Source of the DNA: MKSF01 sp037190225
GTDB taxonomy: Bacteria; Bacteroidota; Bacteroidia; Chitinophagales; Chitinophagaceae
Assembly: GCA_037190225.1 (NCBI GenBank)
Contig: JBBCJL010000009.1
Location: 143,491-207,490, forward strand
DNA: 64,000 bases
Reading direction: 5' to 3'
Part shown: positions 8,321 to 16,237 of the stretch, piece by piece
Position numbering within the stretch: position 1 is the stretch's first letter
How the letters are laid out: each line of letters opens with the position of its first letter
Notes under the pieces: model-generated
What the model saw: the letters and a program-made list of their open reading frames with translations, nothing else
What the model was told of the DNA's origin: nothing
Database searches by the model: none
Translations under genes and position numbers: made by a program

Positions 8321-9970
8321 ATGTTTCTGATGAGAAAGACCGTAGTCCTTTTCTGTTGTTTTGTGCTCCATATGCTTCAGGCGGTTGCGGGAGAGCGTGT
8401 CTCCCTGCATGTCGCGTTTAAGGAGGGTGCCGGAGTGAAATCCGCTCCCGGTGCAGCCGCGCAATTCCCTGAGCTTGCTGCTCTTATCGAAAGATGGGGC
8501 ATTACCTTTCAGCCTGCGGTGGACTGGCCGGAAAGCGTTTACAGCAGCATGTCCGAAAGGGCGGTTCAGCATACCGGGACCGATGCGTCCGTTCAGAAGA
8601 TCAGGAGGATATGGAAAGTGACGGTACCGGATCCGGTGAATGCGGTGCTGATCATAGAGCAGCTTTCAGCCACGGGACTGTTTGAGTACGTGGAGCAGGA
8701 ACAGCTGATGCCGGAGCCGCCCGCTGATATTCCTCCTGTAACGCCTTCCTATTACCCGATGCAGCATTATTTAAGGGCCGATTCGGGGGTCAATATAGAA
8801 TACGCGTGGAGCAAGGGTATTTTCGGGCAGCAGGTAAAGGTCTTTGATATAGAATATGGCGTTAATACCGCGCATGAAAAGCTGGAGGACCAGCCTGTTT
8901 CCATTATGAACGGGATGACCATACATGCCAATGTCTCAGCCGCCTATACCGAGCATGGCACAGCCGCCGTCAGTATTGTCTGCTCTGATAAGCTGGAATA
9001 CGGGAATATCGGGATGATGCATGGCATCACAGCATTGGTGCTGGTACCGGAGTATACGGAGCAGAGAGGGTATGACAGGGTGTATGCCGTGTCAAAGGCC
9101 GTGCAGGAAGCGGCCGCAGGCGATATCGTTATGTACGAGATGCAGTCTGGTATTGATAACGGTTCGGAGTACATACCCGCCGATTATAATGCTACGGTAT
9201 GGAATCTTACCAAAGCCGCGGTAGATGCAGGTATCGTTGTTGTAGCTGCGGCAGGGAACGGAGGTGTGAACCTGGATACGGACCCCCGCCTGGGCGCCTA
9301 CCGGGACAGGGGCGATAACGGGTCCATTATCGTGGGCGCCGGCTCTTCTGACGGCAATAACAACAGGCTTAATTACAGCACGTATGGCGCGAGGGTCAGT
9401 GTGCAGGGCTGGGGAACAGACGTAATAAGCGCAGGGTATGGAACCTATGCGAGGATAGGAGGCGATTTTAACCAGAATTATACGAAGTTCAGCGGTACAA
9501 GCTCAGCAACGCCTATTGTGGCGGCTGCCGCTATCGCTATACAATCTTATTATCATGACCGGACGGGAGAATACCTGGACGGCAGGCAGATCAGGGAGAT
9601 ACTGATAGCTACCGGTAAGCCGCAGGGTGATCCGCAGAACGGTCATATCGGCCCTTTACCCAATGTAAAGGCGGCCTTCGGCTACGTGGACAGCCTGGTG
9701 GAGAACGGGGTGGGCATCAGCAAGGTACCGGGACATCTTGCTATCCATGTCTTCCCTAACCCGGCAAGCACTGTTATCCGTTTAGAGCTTCCGGCGGGTA
9801 CAGCGGTCAGGCATACCTATATGTTCGATGCGGCAGGCAGGGTCGTTTACCTGTCGGATAAATGGCAGGACCAGGTAGATGTTTCCGGTTTCCCCGAGGG
9901 GTATTATACGATCGTTGTACTGGGTAAAGACAACCAGGTTTTCAGGTCCGGTATAAGTGTGGTGAAATAG
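8321..9970 (+). CDS. Secreted S8 subtilisin-like peptidase with T9SS sorting domain
   Basis: The roughly 549-residue protein has an N-terminal signal peptide (VVLFCCFVLHMLQAVAG) and a propeptide-like region. A subtilase domain follows with Asp176 (VKVFDIEYGVN), His212 (TEHGTAAV), oxyanion Asn313 (AAAGNGG) and Ser394 (SGTSSATP). The C-terminal 80 residues (HVFPNPASTVIRLELP to SGISVVK) form a type A sorting domain for type IX secretion, so the enzyme is exported across the outer membrane. The start at 8321 was preferred over an upstream TTG because the signal peptide begins there; ATG at 8330 is also possible. A TATCTTTA -7-like element ends 6 nt before the ATG. Confidence 0.9.
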   Translation: MFLMRKTVVLFCCFVLHMLQAVAGERVSLHVAFKEGAGVKSAPGAAAQFPELAALIERWGITFQPAVDWPESVYSSMSERAVQHTGTDASVQKIRRIWKVTVPDPVNAVLIIEQLSATGLFEYVEQEQLMPEPPADIPPVTPSYYPMQHYLRADSGVNIEYAWSKGIFGQQVKVFDIEYGVNTAHEKLEDQPVSIMNGMTIHANVSAAYTEHGTAAVSIVCSDKLEYGNIGMMHGITALVLVPEYTEQRGYDRVYAVSKAVQEAAAGDIVMYEMQSGIDNGSEYIPADYNATVWNLTKAAVDAGIVVVAAAGNGGVNLDTDPRLGAYRDRGDNGSIIVGAGSSDGNNNRLNYSTYGARVSVQGWGTDVISAGYGTYARIGGDFNQNYTKFSGTSSATPIVAAAAIAIQSYYHDRTGEYLDGRQIREILIATGKPQGDPQNGHIGPLPNVKAAFGYVDSLVENGVGISKVPGHLAIHVFPNPASTVIRLELPAGTAVRHTYMFDAAGRVVYLSDKWQDQVDVSGFPEGYYTIVVLGKDNQVFRSGISVVK

Positions 9971-10045
9971 TCAGGCTTCGCTCAAAATTATACTTTCCGG
10001 TTATCTTAGTAAAGCATCCGAAGAAATAAACAGCGTTCTATCAAC

Positions 10046-10075
10046 AAAGGCCTGTGCGATAAGCACAGGCCTTTT
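10046..10075 (+). terminator. Intrinsic terminator after the subtilase gene
   Basis: AAAGGCCTGTGC and GCACAGGCCTTTT form a 12-bp stem with a 5-nt loop, ending in a T run. It could also serve the convergent SIMPL gene. Confidence 0.8.
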
Positions 10076-10136
10076 GTCAAGAGAGAGAATATCCCGTTTC
10101 CTGACTATCTATATAGGCAATAAAGCCATTATAAGT

Positions 10137-10199
10137 TAAGAGATTCCTCACATCCGTTCGGAATGACAAAGGTTGTTTCCTGTAAGCATATAGTCACTT
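10137..10199. repeat. Interspersed repeat, copy c (internal deletion)
   Basis: The head TAAGAGATTCCTCACATCC is joined directly to the tail AAAGGTTGTTTCC and ATAGTCACTT, so the middle is deleted. It abuts the 3' end of the minus-strand SIMPL gene. About 35 bp before it (10103-10136, CTATCTATATAGGCAATAAA) is also shared with copy d at 20016. Confidence 0.85.
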
Positions 10200-10209
10200 C
10201 CCGTTTTTT

Positions 10210-10977
10210 TTAGTCCAGGTTATAGGTCAGCCTTACGGTGATCCTTGCGGTCTTGTTCTTGCTGTAAACATCAAAGTTGCCGCCATAGGAATCCTCTTCG
10301 TTGCTGCCTACTCCCGTGATCTGAAAAACACCCATGCTGGCGCTTTTCAGCTTGCCTCTTTTGCCGTCCGCGGTGCGGATGATCTTATCGGCCCGGTCTT
10401 TGGCATCTGCCGTGGCGTTTTCTATCAGGGAATGCTTCAACCCCGGCAGGTCGGAATAGGTGTATTGTATAGGTCTGCCGTTATATTCGATACCGGAATT
10501 GATCAGCTCCGCTGTCTGGTCGGCTACCTTTTCTATCCGGCTCATTAGTTCGGGGTTCTTTTTGGCTGTAAAGGATACGTTCTGGGTCGCCACATAGCCG
10601 TCAAAGATGGATTCGGAACGGGTCTCATAGGATTTTTCTCCCTGGGTATAAACGGTACGGAAGGTCTTTTCCACGCTGACGCCACCGAAATTGATATCTT
10701 TTTCGCTGAATCCTTTGCTGATAAAGAATTGCTTTACCTTTTCTTTATCGGCCAGGATCTTGCTGTAGGCTTCTTTGGCATCCATGGATTTTGCCTGGAA
10801 ATTACCCTGCCAGAAGATCTCATCCGATTCAAAATCTTTGGTGCCCAGACCTGTTACATGGATCGTGTCTTCGGCCTGGTTCCTGTTTTTAATGGCATTG
10901 CCCAGGATAGCGGCTGTAATGATAATGCCAAGGGCAGTGACTACAGCTACAATAATGGAGGATTGACGCATACGCAT
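10210..10977 (-). CDS. SIMPL domain-containing protein (DUF541)
   Basis: The 255-residue protein has one N-terminal membrane helix (IIVAVVTALGIIITAAILG, about residues 8-26) and an exported SIMPL/DUF541 domain. Its recognisable segments are IHVTGLGTKDFESDEIFWQG, KDINFGGVSVEKTF and ADAKDRADKIIRTADGKRGKL. Members are periplasmic or outer-membrane associated, sometimes linked to stress or oxidative tolerance, and have no settled biochemical activity. It ends next to interspersed repeat copy c. Its promoter probably lies at 11028-11035. A remnant of a tilS 3' end lies 82 nt upstream, suggesting the ancestral order tilS-SIMPL on this strand. Confidence 0.88.
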   Translation of the reverse strand: MRMRQSSIIVAVVTALGIIITAAILGNAIKNRNQAEDTIHVTGLGTKDFESDEIFWQGNFQAKSMDAKEAYSKILADKEKVKQFFISKGFSEKDINFGGVSVEKTFRTVYTQGEKSYETRSESIFDGYVATQNVSFTAKKNPELMSRIEKVADQTAELINSGIEYNGRPIQYTYSDLPGLKHSLIENATADAKDRADKIIRTADGKRGKLKSASMGVFQITGVGSNEEDSYGGNFDVYSKNKTARITVRLTYNLD

Positions 10978-11027
10978 AGGTAAATAAGATTAGAAGTTAA
11001 AAGTTATAGTGTCTTTAACGGCTGTTA

Positions 11028-11035
11028 CGAAAGTA
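11028..11035 (-). promoter_or_regulatory. -7-like element for the SIMPL gene
   Basis: The minus strand reads TACTTTCG, one base from TAnnTTTG, about 50 nt before the ATG. Confidence 0.35.
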
Positions 11036-11058
11036 AAGTATATTATTTAAAAGGAATA

Positions 11059-11099
11059 TTAAAAAATGTTGAACACAGCGATGTTCCGTGTGGCTGCTG
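11059..11099 (-). pseudogene. Remnant of a tilS 3' end
   Basis: These 41 bp match the end of the intact tilS gene (20204-20244) at 37 of 41 positions. Read on the minus strand they encode AATRNIAVFNIF and a stop; the intact gene ends AATRNIAVFSIF. Two of the four differences are silent, and the other two fall in one codon (Ser/Asn), so the fragment probably came from a functional but diverged tilS copy. It marks one edge of the AT-rich island; the intact gene marks the other. Confidence 0.8.
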
Positions 11100-11110
11100 A
11101 GAGGTGCACT

Positions 11111-11175
11111 GCCCTTTGGCACTGCTTATAGCTATATAAGTAGAAAGGACGTACCGCGCAGCGGTACATCCTTTT
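11111..11175. repeat. Direct repeat with terminator hairpin, left copy
   Basis: This roughly 65-bp sequence recurs at 14496-14560 in the same orientation. It contains CCTTTGGCACTGCTTA, a variable spacer and the hairpin AAAGGACGTACCGC / GCGGTACATCCTTT with one mispair, followed by T. The two copies flank the Hachiman operon. Confidence 0.85.
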
Positions 11176-11245
11176 GAGTTAAGTGACATAATATATTTAG
11201 AAGTATAGTATAGCCTGGAGTGTAAGCTTAAATTAACTAACTTCA

Positions 11246-11274
11246 CTCGCCATTGAGCCAAACGCCTGTTACCA
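11246..11274 (-). repeat. attC-like left half behind hamB
   Basis: On the minus strand it starts 12 nt after the hamB stop: TGGTAAC (R''-like, 11268-11274), six spacer bases, TTGGCT (L''-like), then CAATGGCGAG. The same layout follows the deoxyribosyltransferase-like gene and the ParA operon. TGGTAAC is the exact complement of GTTACCA, found where the hamA cassette begins (14364-14370). Confidence 0.6.
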
Positions 11275-11286
11275 GCCGTTATTCTT

Positions 11287-13386
11287 TTATTCATTCGTCT
11301 TAATGCCGTCATAAAAGTACTCTATTATATATTTGTCAAATGGTGTCAGGGTGTCTATAGATAGAGTTTTTTCGATACCTATATAGTTGAATAAGTACAA
11401 CGCCTTATGGATGTTTAGGTCTTTATCGTAGAAGTTGATTAGTTTGCTATTGTGAATTTTTTTCGAAATCATTCGAGGCATTCCAAATTCTTCTAACTGA
11501 TAAACTACAGAAGGCAAAAATGCGTGAGATGCTAATGATACAAACCTAGAAATGTCATAGTTTTTGTCTTTCAAAATCTCTCTTTGGAGAATATTTACAT
11601 CACTTAAAAGAGAAGCTAATTTGAATGTAACTTTCCTTTCTAGTTTAAAGAAGTCATCTACCCCAATTTCATATTGTTCAAGTTCTTTTAACATCTGCGG
11701 AATAGATTTGAACCAATTGTTTCTAAGTATTTTCACGAATTCAACAAATGGCTTATACTCGGATTCCCAACCAGCGGGTTGAATCCGAATAATCTTATAC
11801 AGCATTCTGTCCCAATTTGATGGATACATAGAATTGAGATATCCTAAACCATTCCAGTCACTTGAATTAACTTTCAGATCATAAGCGATTTTTTTAATTA
11901 GCTCAGAATCGCTTGATTGGAAAACATTCTCGGCTTGTAGTCGCTCTAAAGTTTCTTGACCAACAATGTCAGCCATTTCTTGCTTGTACAATATAATTTT
12001 GGCTACCTGCTCCTTAGTTAAATCAGCTTCAAAAGCCTTTTCGTCAAGGTCTCCTAAAATTTGCTCAGGAAAAGGAATATCTAGTTGTGTTTTTTCTTCT
12101 ACAGGTGGTTTATCAAGAATGAATATTTTACCTATAAAATGACGAAACATTCTACCACCACGCCCCATAATGTTTCTGTATGTGAAATCATTTAGTCTTG
12201 CTCTACCTTTTCCGCTTCTGTTTGCCCAAATAATTACATTTTCAGCAGAAGTGTTAACCCCTTCAATTATTGATGAAGTGGAGACTATCGTATCAAGACC
12301 GTCTTTTTCTTCAAATAATTTCACTTGTATTTGACTTAAGGAACGATGAAGCCTGCCGTTATGAATACCTGCTCCACGTTTTACTAATTTTGTTAAGGTC
12401 CAATTGTAATCATAGTTTTCACCAAGCCAATTTGAGAAGTTATCTGCAAGCTCCCTTTTCTTTTCTGGAACGCTAGATAATAATAAAGTAGTAACATTTT
12501 CTATGTTTGTATATGTTCCTGCATAAACAAGCGTTTTGGTGGGCTTGTTAGCAAGAATTTTTAAAAGGTATTTGCTTTTTACTTCGTCATCATTGTTTAT
12601 TTCATTAAAATATTCAAATTTTTCGAGGTAAACCGTATTGAAATCGAGTGGAAAAAACTCCATTCCTTCTGTGAACGGGTTATTTCCTAAGTTGCTTATA
12701 TTTGGAGCTAAAAAATATTTCTGTTTTGCGATTTTACCAAGTTTTAAGATTGCTTTAATCAGAGTAGGTGACCGCTCAGAATCAAATTTAGAACTTGCTT
12801 TGTAGAACTCATCAATTATTAGAATATCCAATTCTTTTATCTTATCGACATAATTTATTGCTCGTTCTTGTGGGAATATAAATATATTTTTCTCTGAAAG
12901 TTCTACTTCTGTTGTTGTTATGATTTTATACTCCCTTGCAAACTTTTTGTACAACCGTCTGCGTGTCTCGTCAGTTAAGGCAATTGTCGGAACGATTATA
13001 ACAACATTTGAAGGCTTATTAATCGAAATGTATGCGTCAATAACAAAGCTCTTTCCAAAACTTGTCGGAGCACTAACTGCAATACTCTCTCCATTGATTA
13101 ATTTCTTTAATAAGGCGGATTGTTCCCTATGCAACGTAAGTTCTTCTTTCTCACCCGTATTTACTTTGAATATTTCATAAACGAATCGGTCTTGCCAATT
13201 AGCAGTTTCTAAATCTAAGTAGGGATATAATCCAGTTTCTTTTATTAAATGATTAACGAGTTCAGAATACGGTATTTCTTCACGTTCGTGAAAATCAAGC
13301 AACCTAATTAATTCATTTCTGGCTTCATTCTCTTTGTTTTCAAAAAGAAGTTCATTTATATTCCGACAAGATTCAAAAATATCCAT
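11287..13386 (-). CDS. hamB: Hachiman defence helicase HamB
   Basis: The 699-residue superfamily 2 helicase has Walker A at 106-113 (APTSFGKS), a DEFY-type Walker B at 192-195 (LIIDEFYK), motif IV/V segments KRGAGIHNG (336-344) and STSSIIEGVNTSA (369-381), and motif VI with GRGGR at 408-412. The C-terminal roughly 280 residues are helical. It is paired with a DUF1837 protein ending 2 nt upstream, which identifies Hachiman (HamA nuclease plus HamB helicase). In the described model the helicase senses aberrant or phage DNA and releases the nuclease. The related AbpAB pair is an alternative label. Low G+C and codon use differ from the flanking core genes, consistent with transfer. Confidence 0.88.
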   Translation of the reverse strand: MDIFESCRNINELLFENKENEARNELIRLLDFHEREEIPYSELVNHLIKETGLYPYLDLETANWQDRFVYEIFKVNTGEKEELTLHREQSALLKKLINGESIAVSAPTSFGKSFVIDAYISINKPSNVVIIVPTIALTDETRRRLYKKFAREYKIITTTEVELSEKNIFIFPQERAINYVDKIKELDILIIDEFYKASSKFDSERSPTLIKAILKLGKIAKQKYFLAPNISNLGNNPFTEGMEFFPLDFNTVYLEKFEYFNEINNDDEVKSKYLLKILANKPTKTLVYAGTYTNIENVTTLLLSSVPEKKRELADNFSNWLGENYDYNWTLTKLVKRGAGIHNGRLHRSLSQIQVKLFEEKDGLDTIVSTSSIIEGVNTSAENVIIWANRSGKGRARLNDFTYRNIMGRGGRMFRHFIGKIFILDKPPVEEKTQLDIPFPEQILGDLDEKAFEADLTKEQVAKIILYKQEMADIVGQETLERLQAENVFQSSDSELIKKIAYDLKVNSSDWNGLGYLNSMYPSNWDRMLYKIIRIQPAGWESEYKPFVEFVKILRNNWFKSIPQMLKELEQYEIGVDDFFKLERKVTFKLASLLSDVNILQREILKDKNYDISRFVSLASHAFLPSVVYQLEEFGMPRMISKKIHNSKLINFYDKDLNIHKALYLFNYIGIEKTLSIDTLTPFDKYIIEYFYDGIKTNE

Positions 13387-13388
13387 AG

Positions 13389-14339
13389 TTAGTTTCCTTG
13401 TTTTTTATAGTGTTGGACATTTTCTACAAATGCACTTACAATAGGTTCTTTTTTAGGAACTGGAAAAAGGATTAAGTGAAAATGTATTTCAGAGTATTTA
13501 AAAATTGATTTACTGACCTTTCTAATTTGCTTTTTGAAATAAGATTCGGTTCTGCCTTTATGATGTTCAATTATTTGCTCTCTGTATGCATCCGTTAATT
13601 CATTTGAACCTTCAGTAATTGTACATTCGTGCAATAGCAATATTGGAACGTGAAGTATAGGTTTTAAATTATCAATTGAAGCACCTGTCTTGATAAAACT
13701 GATTATGTTTTTATATAAATCAGACTCTTCACCTAGATAGAGTTTCAAATCAGAAACACTCGTTATTATACTGTTTTCTTTTTCTAGCTTTTCAGTTTGC
13801 AACGAATTTTCAACCGAATCAACTATTGAATATAGTCTTTCATCTTCTATACTGTTATAAAATTTAGCTTCACCAAACCAAATAGAAAATTTATCTGCAT
13901 CTTCAATTACAATATGTACACTATCTGCTCCTTTTGCATTGTCTTGTGGGTTTTGTTTGTAAAATATTTTTGGGACAACAGGTAATGCTTGATAATGATG
14001 TTTCATAATTCCATAAAGAACTATTTCAGCTAGCTCACTTCCTTGTCCATCTTGCTCTTTAGCAAGGTCTGTAAGTCTTAACTTTTTTGCCGCTTCTGTC
14101 AAGCTAGATTGAGAGCGGTCTATTAAAGCTGATCTGTCTTTATAAGATAAAGAAGTCTCTACGATATTGTCCCAAATGAAAGCTTGGAATTTACTGTATC
14201 GCCACTTACCATCTTGGAAGTCATTAATGACACTCAATACTTTCTTTTTGTCTACGGGTGTTAATGTAGAGTCTGGATTTACGTTTATGAAAAAGTCGTC
14301 AATTAAAATTTCAAAATCGACTATAGTATTTAATATCAT
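13389..14339 (-). CDS. hamA: Hachiman defence nuclease HamA (DUF1837)
   Basis: The 316-residue protein is a DUF1837 member. The family block GSELAEIVLYGIMKHHYQ holds Glu102/Glu105. It is followed by KGADSVHIVIED (Asp139) and FSIWFGEAKFY (Glu157-x-Lys159), a D...ExK nuclease centre of PD-(D/E)xK type. It would degrade DNA once released by HamB, causing abortive or clearance-type phage defence. The gene is immediately followed by hamB (2 nt), so the two are co-translated. Its leader is homologous to that of the ParA operon 4 kb away and ends in an attC-like right half. It is AT-rich like its partner. Confidence 0.88.
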   Translation of the reverse strand: MILNTIVDFEILIDDFFINVNPDSTLTPVDKKKVLSVINDFQDGKWRYSKFQAFIWDNIVETSLSYKDRSALIDRSQSSLTEAAKKLRLTDLAKEQDGQGSELAEIVLYGIMKHHYQALPVVPKIFYKQNPQDNAKGADSVHIVIEDADKFSIWFGEAKFYNSIEDERLYSIVDSVENSLQTEKLEKENSIITSVSDLKLYLGEESDLYKNIISFIKTGASIDNLKPILHVPILLLHECTITEGSNELTDAYREQIIEHHKGRTESYFKKQIRKVSKSIFKYSEIHFHLILFPVPKKEPIVSAFVENVQHYKKQGN

Positions 14340-14363
14340 TTTTTACTGTCATTTTATAATGGG

Positions 14364-14383
14364 TGGTAACTCGCAAGTAAGCG
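14364..14383 (-). repeat. attC-like right half in front of hamA
   Basis: The minus strand reads CGCTTA (L'-like, 14378-14383), CTTGCGA spacer and GTTACCA (R'-like, 14364-14370), ending 24 nt before the hamA ATG. The motif CGCTTAyTTGCGAGTT also stands in front of parA. Confidence 0.6.
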
Positions 14384-14481
14384 GAACTTTAAACGCTTAT
14401 AAATGTTTACAATCAGCCCCACAAACCTATAAAATATTCTTAAAATATAAAATACGTATTTATACGGAATTTATAATGCGG
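14384..14481 (-). promoter_or_regulatory. Leader upstream of hamA, homologous to the parA leader
   Basis: Beyond the attC-like half, the homology to the parA leader continues as AACTTTAAACG with TTATAA and GTTACAA-like blocks. After a 36-nt length difference it resumes with AAACCTATAAAATAT and AATACGTATT. It contains the 12-bp palindrome AAATACGTATTT and presumably the hamA promoter. Confidence 0.55.
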
Positions 14482-14495
14482 GTAAATGACTATAT

Positions 14496-14560
14496 GCCCC
14501 TTTGGCACTGCTTAGAGCTACACAAACAAAAGGACGTACCGCGCAGCGGTACGTCCTTTT
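14496..14560. repeat. Direct repeat with terminator hairpin, right copy
   Basis: This is the second copy of the 11111-11175 repeat. Here the hairpin AAAGGACGTACCGC / GCGGTACGTCCTTT is perfect with a 3-nt loop and ends in TTTT, so it can terminate transcription. It sits upstream of the hamA leader. Confidence 0.85.
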
Positions 14561-14636
14561 ATATTAAGCAATATTACTGACTGTGCTGTTACTTCCTTGC
14601 TATCAACTGCTCCAGACAATTAAAAAGCAATGTTTT

Positions 14637-14852
14637 ATGAAAAGATCAAAGCAACAAAAGCTGCTGCGCCGGTGGATAGCGCCCTACCAGGCGTGGCAGA
14701 TCAGCAGCGGCCTTCGCCGGCTGCTGCTGCACTATATCAATTTTTACCCGCCCGAGAGTATGGCGTCCCTCAGCGGTACCGTCACGGCGGTAATGGTCCT
14801 CCTAAAGCTGCTGGACGAAGAGGAGGAGCCGGGGGCTGTGGAAGAGGTATGA
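14637..14852 (+). CDS. Small hypothetical protein (71 aa)
   Basis: The frame starts MKRSKQQKLLRRWIAPYQAW and ends in an acidic tail (LDEEEEPGAVEEV). The composition is G+C-rich like the core genome and unlike the AT-rich genes on both sides. A +1 frame is also open over the same bases, and no ribosome-binding site is evident, so this may be a fragment of native chromosome between two insertions rather than a gene. No family was recognised. Confidence 0.3.
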   Translation: MKRSKQQKLLRRWIAPYQAWQISSGLRRLLLHYINFYPPESMASLSGTVTAVMVLLKLLDEEEEPGAVEEV

Positions 14853-14997
14853 GGAGTAGGGGCCTTACCAGTACCCGATAGGGTAGCAATGGGTAAACCT
14901 GCTTCAACTTTCCAACACTGTCCACTGCGGTGGTACGCATTCCAGGTTTTTCAGGTGCACTATCCTTTGTATAAAAATTGAGGGGTGATTTTTTTGT

Positions 14998-15023
14998 CTG
15001 CCTATTGTCAATACGTGTTGTAG
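14998..15023 (-). repeat. attC-like left half behind the deoxyribosyltransferase-like gene
   Basis: On the minus strand, 10 nt after the stop, it reads CTACAAC (R''-like, 15017-15023), six spacer bases, a shortened second box (TGA), then CAATAGGCAG. It has the same arrangement as at 11246 and 16201, with the L'' box degenerate. Confidence 0.5.
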
Positions 15024-15033
15024 CCAGTAATTT

Positions 15034-15741
15034 TTATTTTTGTTCATTATTAAATTCTGAGCCTAGTTGCAAAAGAGCCTTTATTGCATCTGGATTGTCT
15101 TTGAACATTGATACTGCTCTAAATCCTTTCTCCATATCACTCAGACTGTTATCTGTAAAAAGTTCAAGAGATTCTGGGTTTGATACCATCAATGTCATTA
15201 ACTGTGCTGCCAAATCGTGTTGGTCTTTTTTAGTTTCGTAATTTGGGAAAGGAAATTTTATCAATTGTGCAAGTTGTAAAACTTGATTGTCTGGCTTTGT
15301 AGGATTTTTATCATACCACTGAAAAAAATCTTTTAATTGTTTTGCTAATGACTGGATTCCTTTTGGGGTACACTCGTACTCAATATATCTTTGATGTGAT
15401 ATATCAAAAGGCGCATTAATTTTTATGTCAGAACGACGAATTAATATTGTTCCCGGTTTAAAACAATGTCTTAATCCCAATTCATAGTATACATTAGGGT
15501 TCGGATAAGTAATATCAGCAATTACAAATGTATCATACATTAAACGAGTTAAAATGTCAGTTGTTATGGTTCCCGGAACAGCACACTCGTCTGCACGTAA
15601 AACTGTCATTTTAGGTCTTGCTTGTAAGATTGCCTGTTTTATTACATTTTCATAATTATCTTGAAGTTCATTAAAAGTTATCTTATAGTCTCCATATTCT
15701 TGGTCACTAATTGCCATAATAACGAAACAGCTATCTTCCAT
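15034..15741 (-). CDS. Nucleoside 2-deoxyribosyltransferase-like protein
   Basis: The 235-residue protein has the Rossmann-like N-deoxyribosyltransferase/TIR-like pattern. This is CFVIMAISD near the start, VLRADECAVPGTITTDIL (about 70-87), then FVIADITYPNPNVYYELGLRH with the Asn-Pro-Asn-Val motif and putative catalytic Glu, and PFDISHQRYIEYE. The last 100 residues are helical and unassigned. The fold acts on N-glycosidic bonds (nucleosides or NAD), and such proteins occur as phage-defence effectors, so a defence role is plausible but unproven. It stands alone between two defence-type operons on the same strand. The start at 15741 puts the domain at the N-terminus; an in-frame ATG at 15786 is possible. 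Confidence 0.7.
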   Translation of the reverse strand: MEDSCFVIMAISDQEYGDYKITFNELQDNYENVIKQAILQARPKMTVLRADECAVPGTITTDILTRLMYDTFVIADITYPNPNVYYELGLRHCFKPGTILIRRSDIKINAPFDISHQRYIEYECTPKGIQSLAKQLKDFFQWYDKNPTKPDNQVLQLAQLIKFPFPNYETKKDQHDLAAQLMTLMVSNPESLELFTDNSLSDMEKGFRAVSMFKDNPDAIKALLQLGSEFNNEQK

Positions 15742-16200
15742 TGTTATTTTTATTTTGATGAGTTTGTTTAAAATTGCCTTCAACATTTTGGTCCTTGGCG
15801 AAGTGGTGGATTTTTAGAACTAAAACTCAATAGAAGAACGAGAGTTGAATTTTGTACTTCCGGTGATACGAAGCTGTTCAGACCGCCTATTGCCACTTTT
15901 ATGTGTCGTTTTTCTTGTCACTATTCACAATTTTGCACACAAGTTTCTACAAGTTTTTGATAATTTATAATATATTTATTTCCACATTAGCCGCAATATT
16001 TGGATTTACCTGATAATCTAAATAAAGTTTGTTCTTTGATAACCACTTTACGATTCTCTTTAGTGTCAAAAAACGTGCTCAACTCGATGATTTTGTGATG
16101 GAAGATACTTCAACTACTGTGCTGTAGTGGATTCAAGGTGATTACCTGTCCGCCACCACAAAAGTTTATTAAATGCACAAACCTTTATTTTACCACTTCA
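15742..16200. other. Intergenic region upstream of the deoxyribosyltransferase-like gene
   Basis: This is AT-rich and has no convincing gene. On the minus strand just before the gene it reads CCACCACTTCGCCAA. The reverse complement of that resembles GGTGAAGTGG in the attC-like site at 16201, so it may be the pairing arm of that site or of a decayed one. The remaining sequence is unassigned. Confidence 0.4.
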
Positions 16201-16229
16201 CCCGCTATTGCGCTTATACAATGTTGGTA
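16201..16229 (-). repeat. attC-like left half behind the ParA operon
   Basis: On the minus strand, 9 nt after the stop of the last gene, it reads TACCAAC (R''-like, 16223-16229), six spacer bases, TAAGCG (L''-like, 16211-16216), then CAATAGCGGG. TAAGCG is the exact complement of the CGCTTA box in front of hamA and parA. TACCAAC complements GTTGGCA at the parA end at 6 of 7 positions. Confidence 0.65.
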
Positions 16230-16237
16230 CCAGTATT

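Noticed and set aside
11043..11312. 89-codon frame between the SIMPL gene and hamB
   Set aside because: It runs through the direct repeat, the hairpin and the tilS remnant in a different frame from tilS, so it is accidental.
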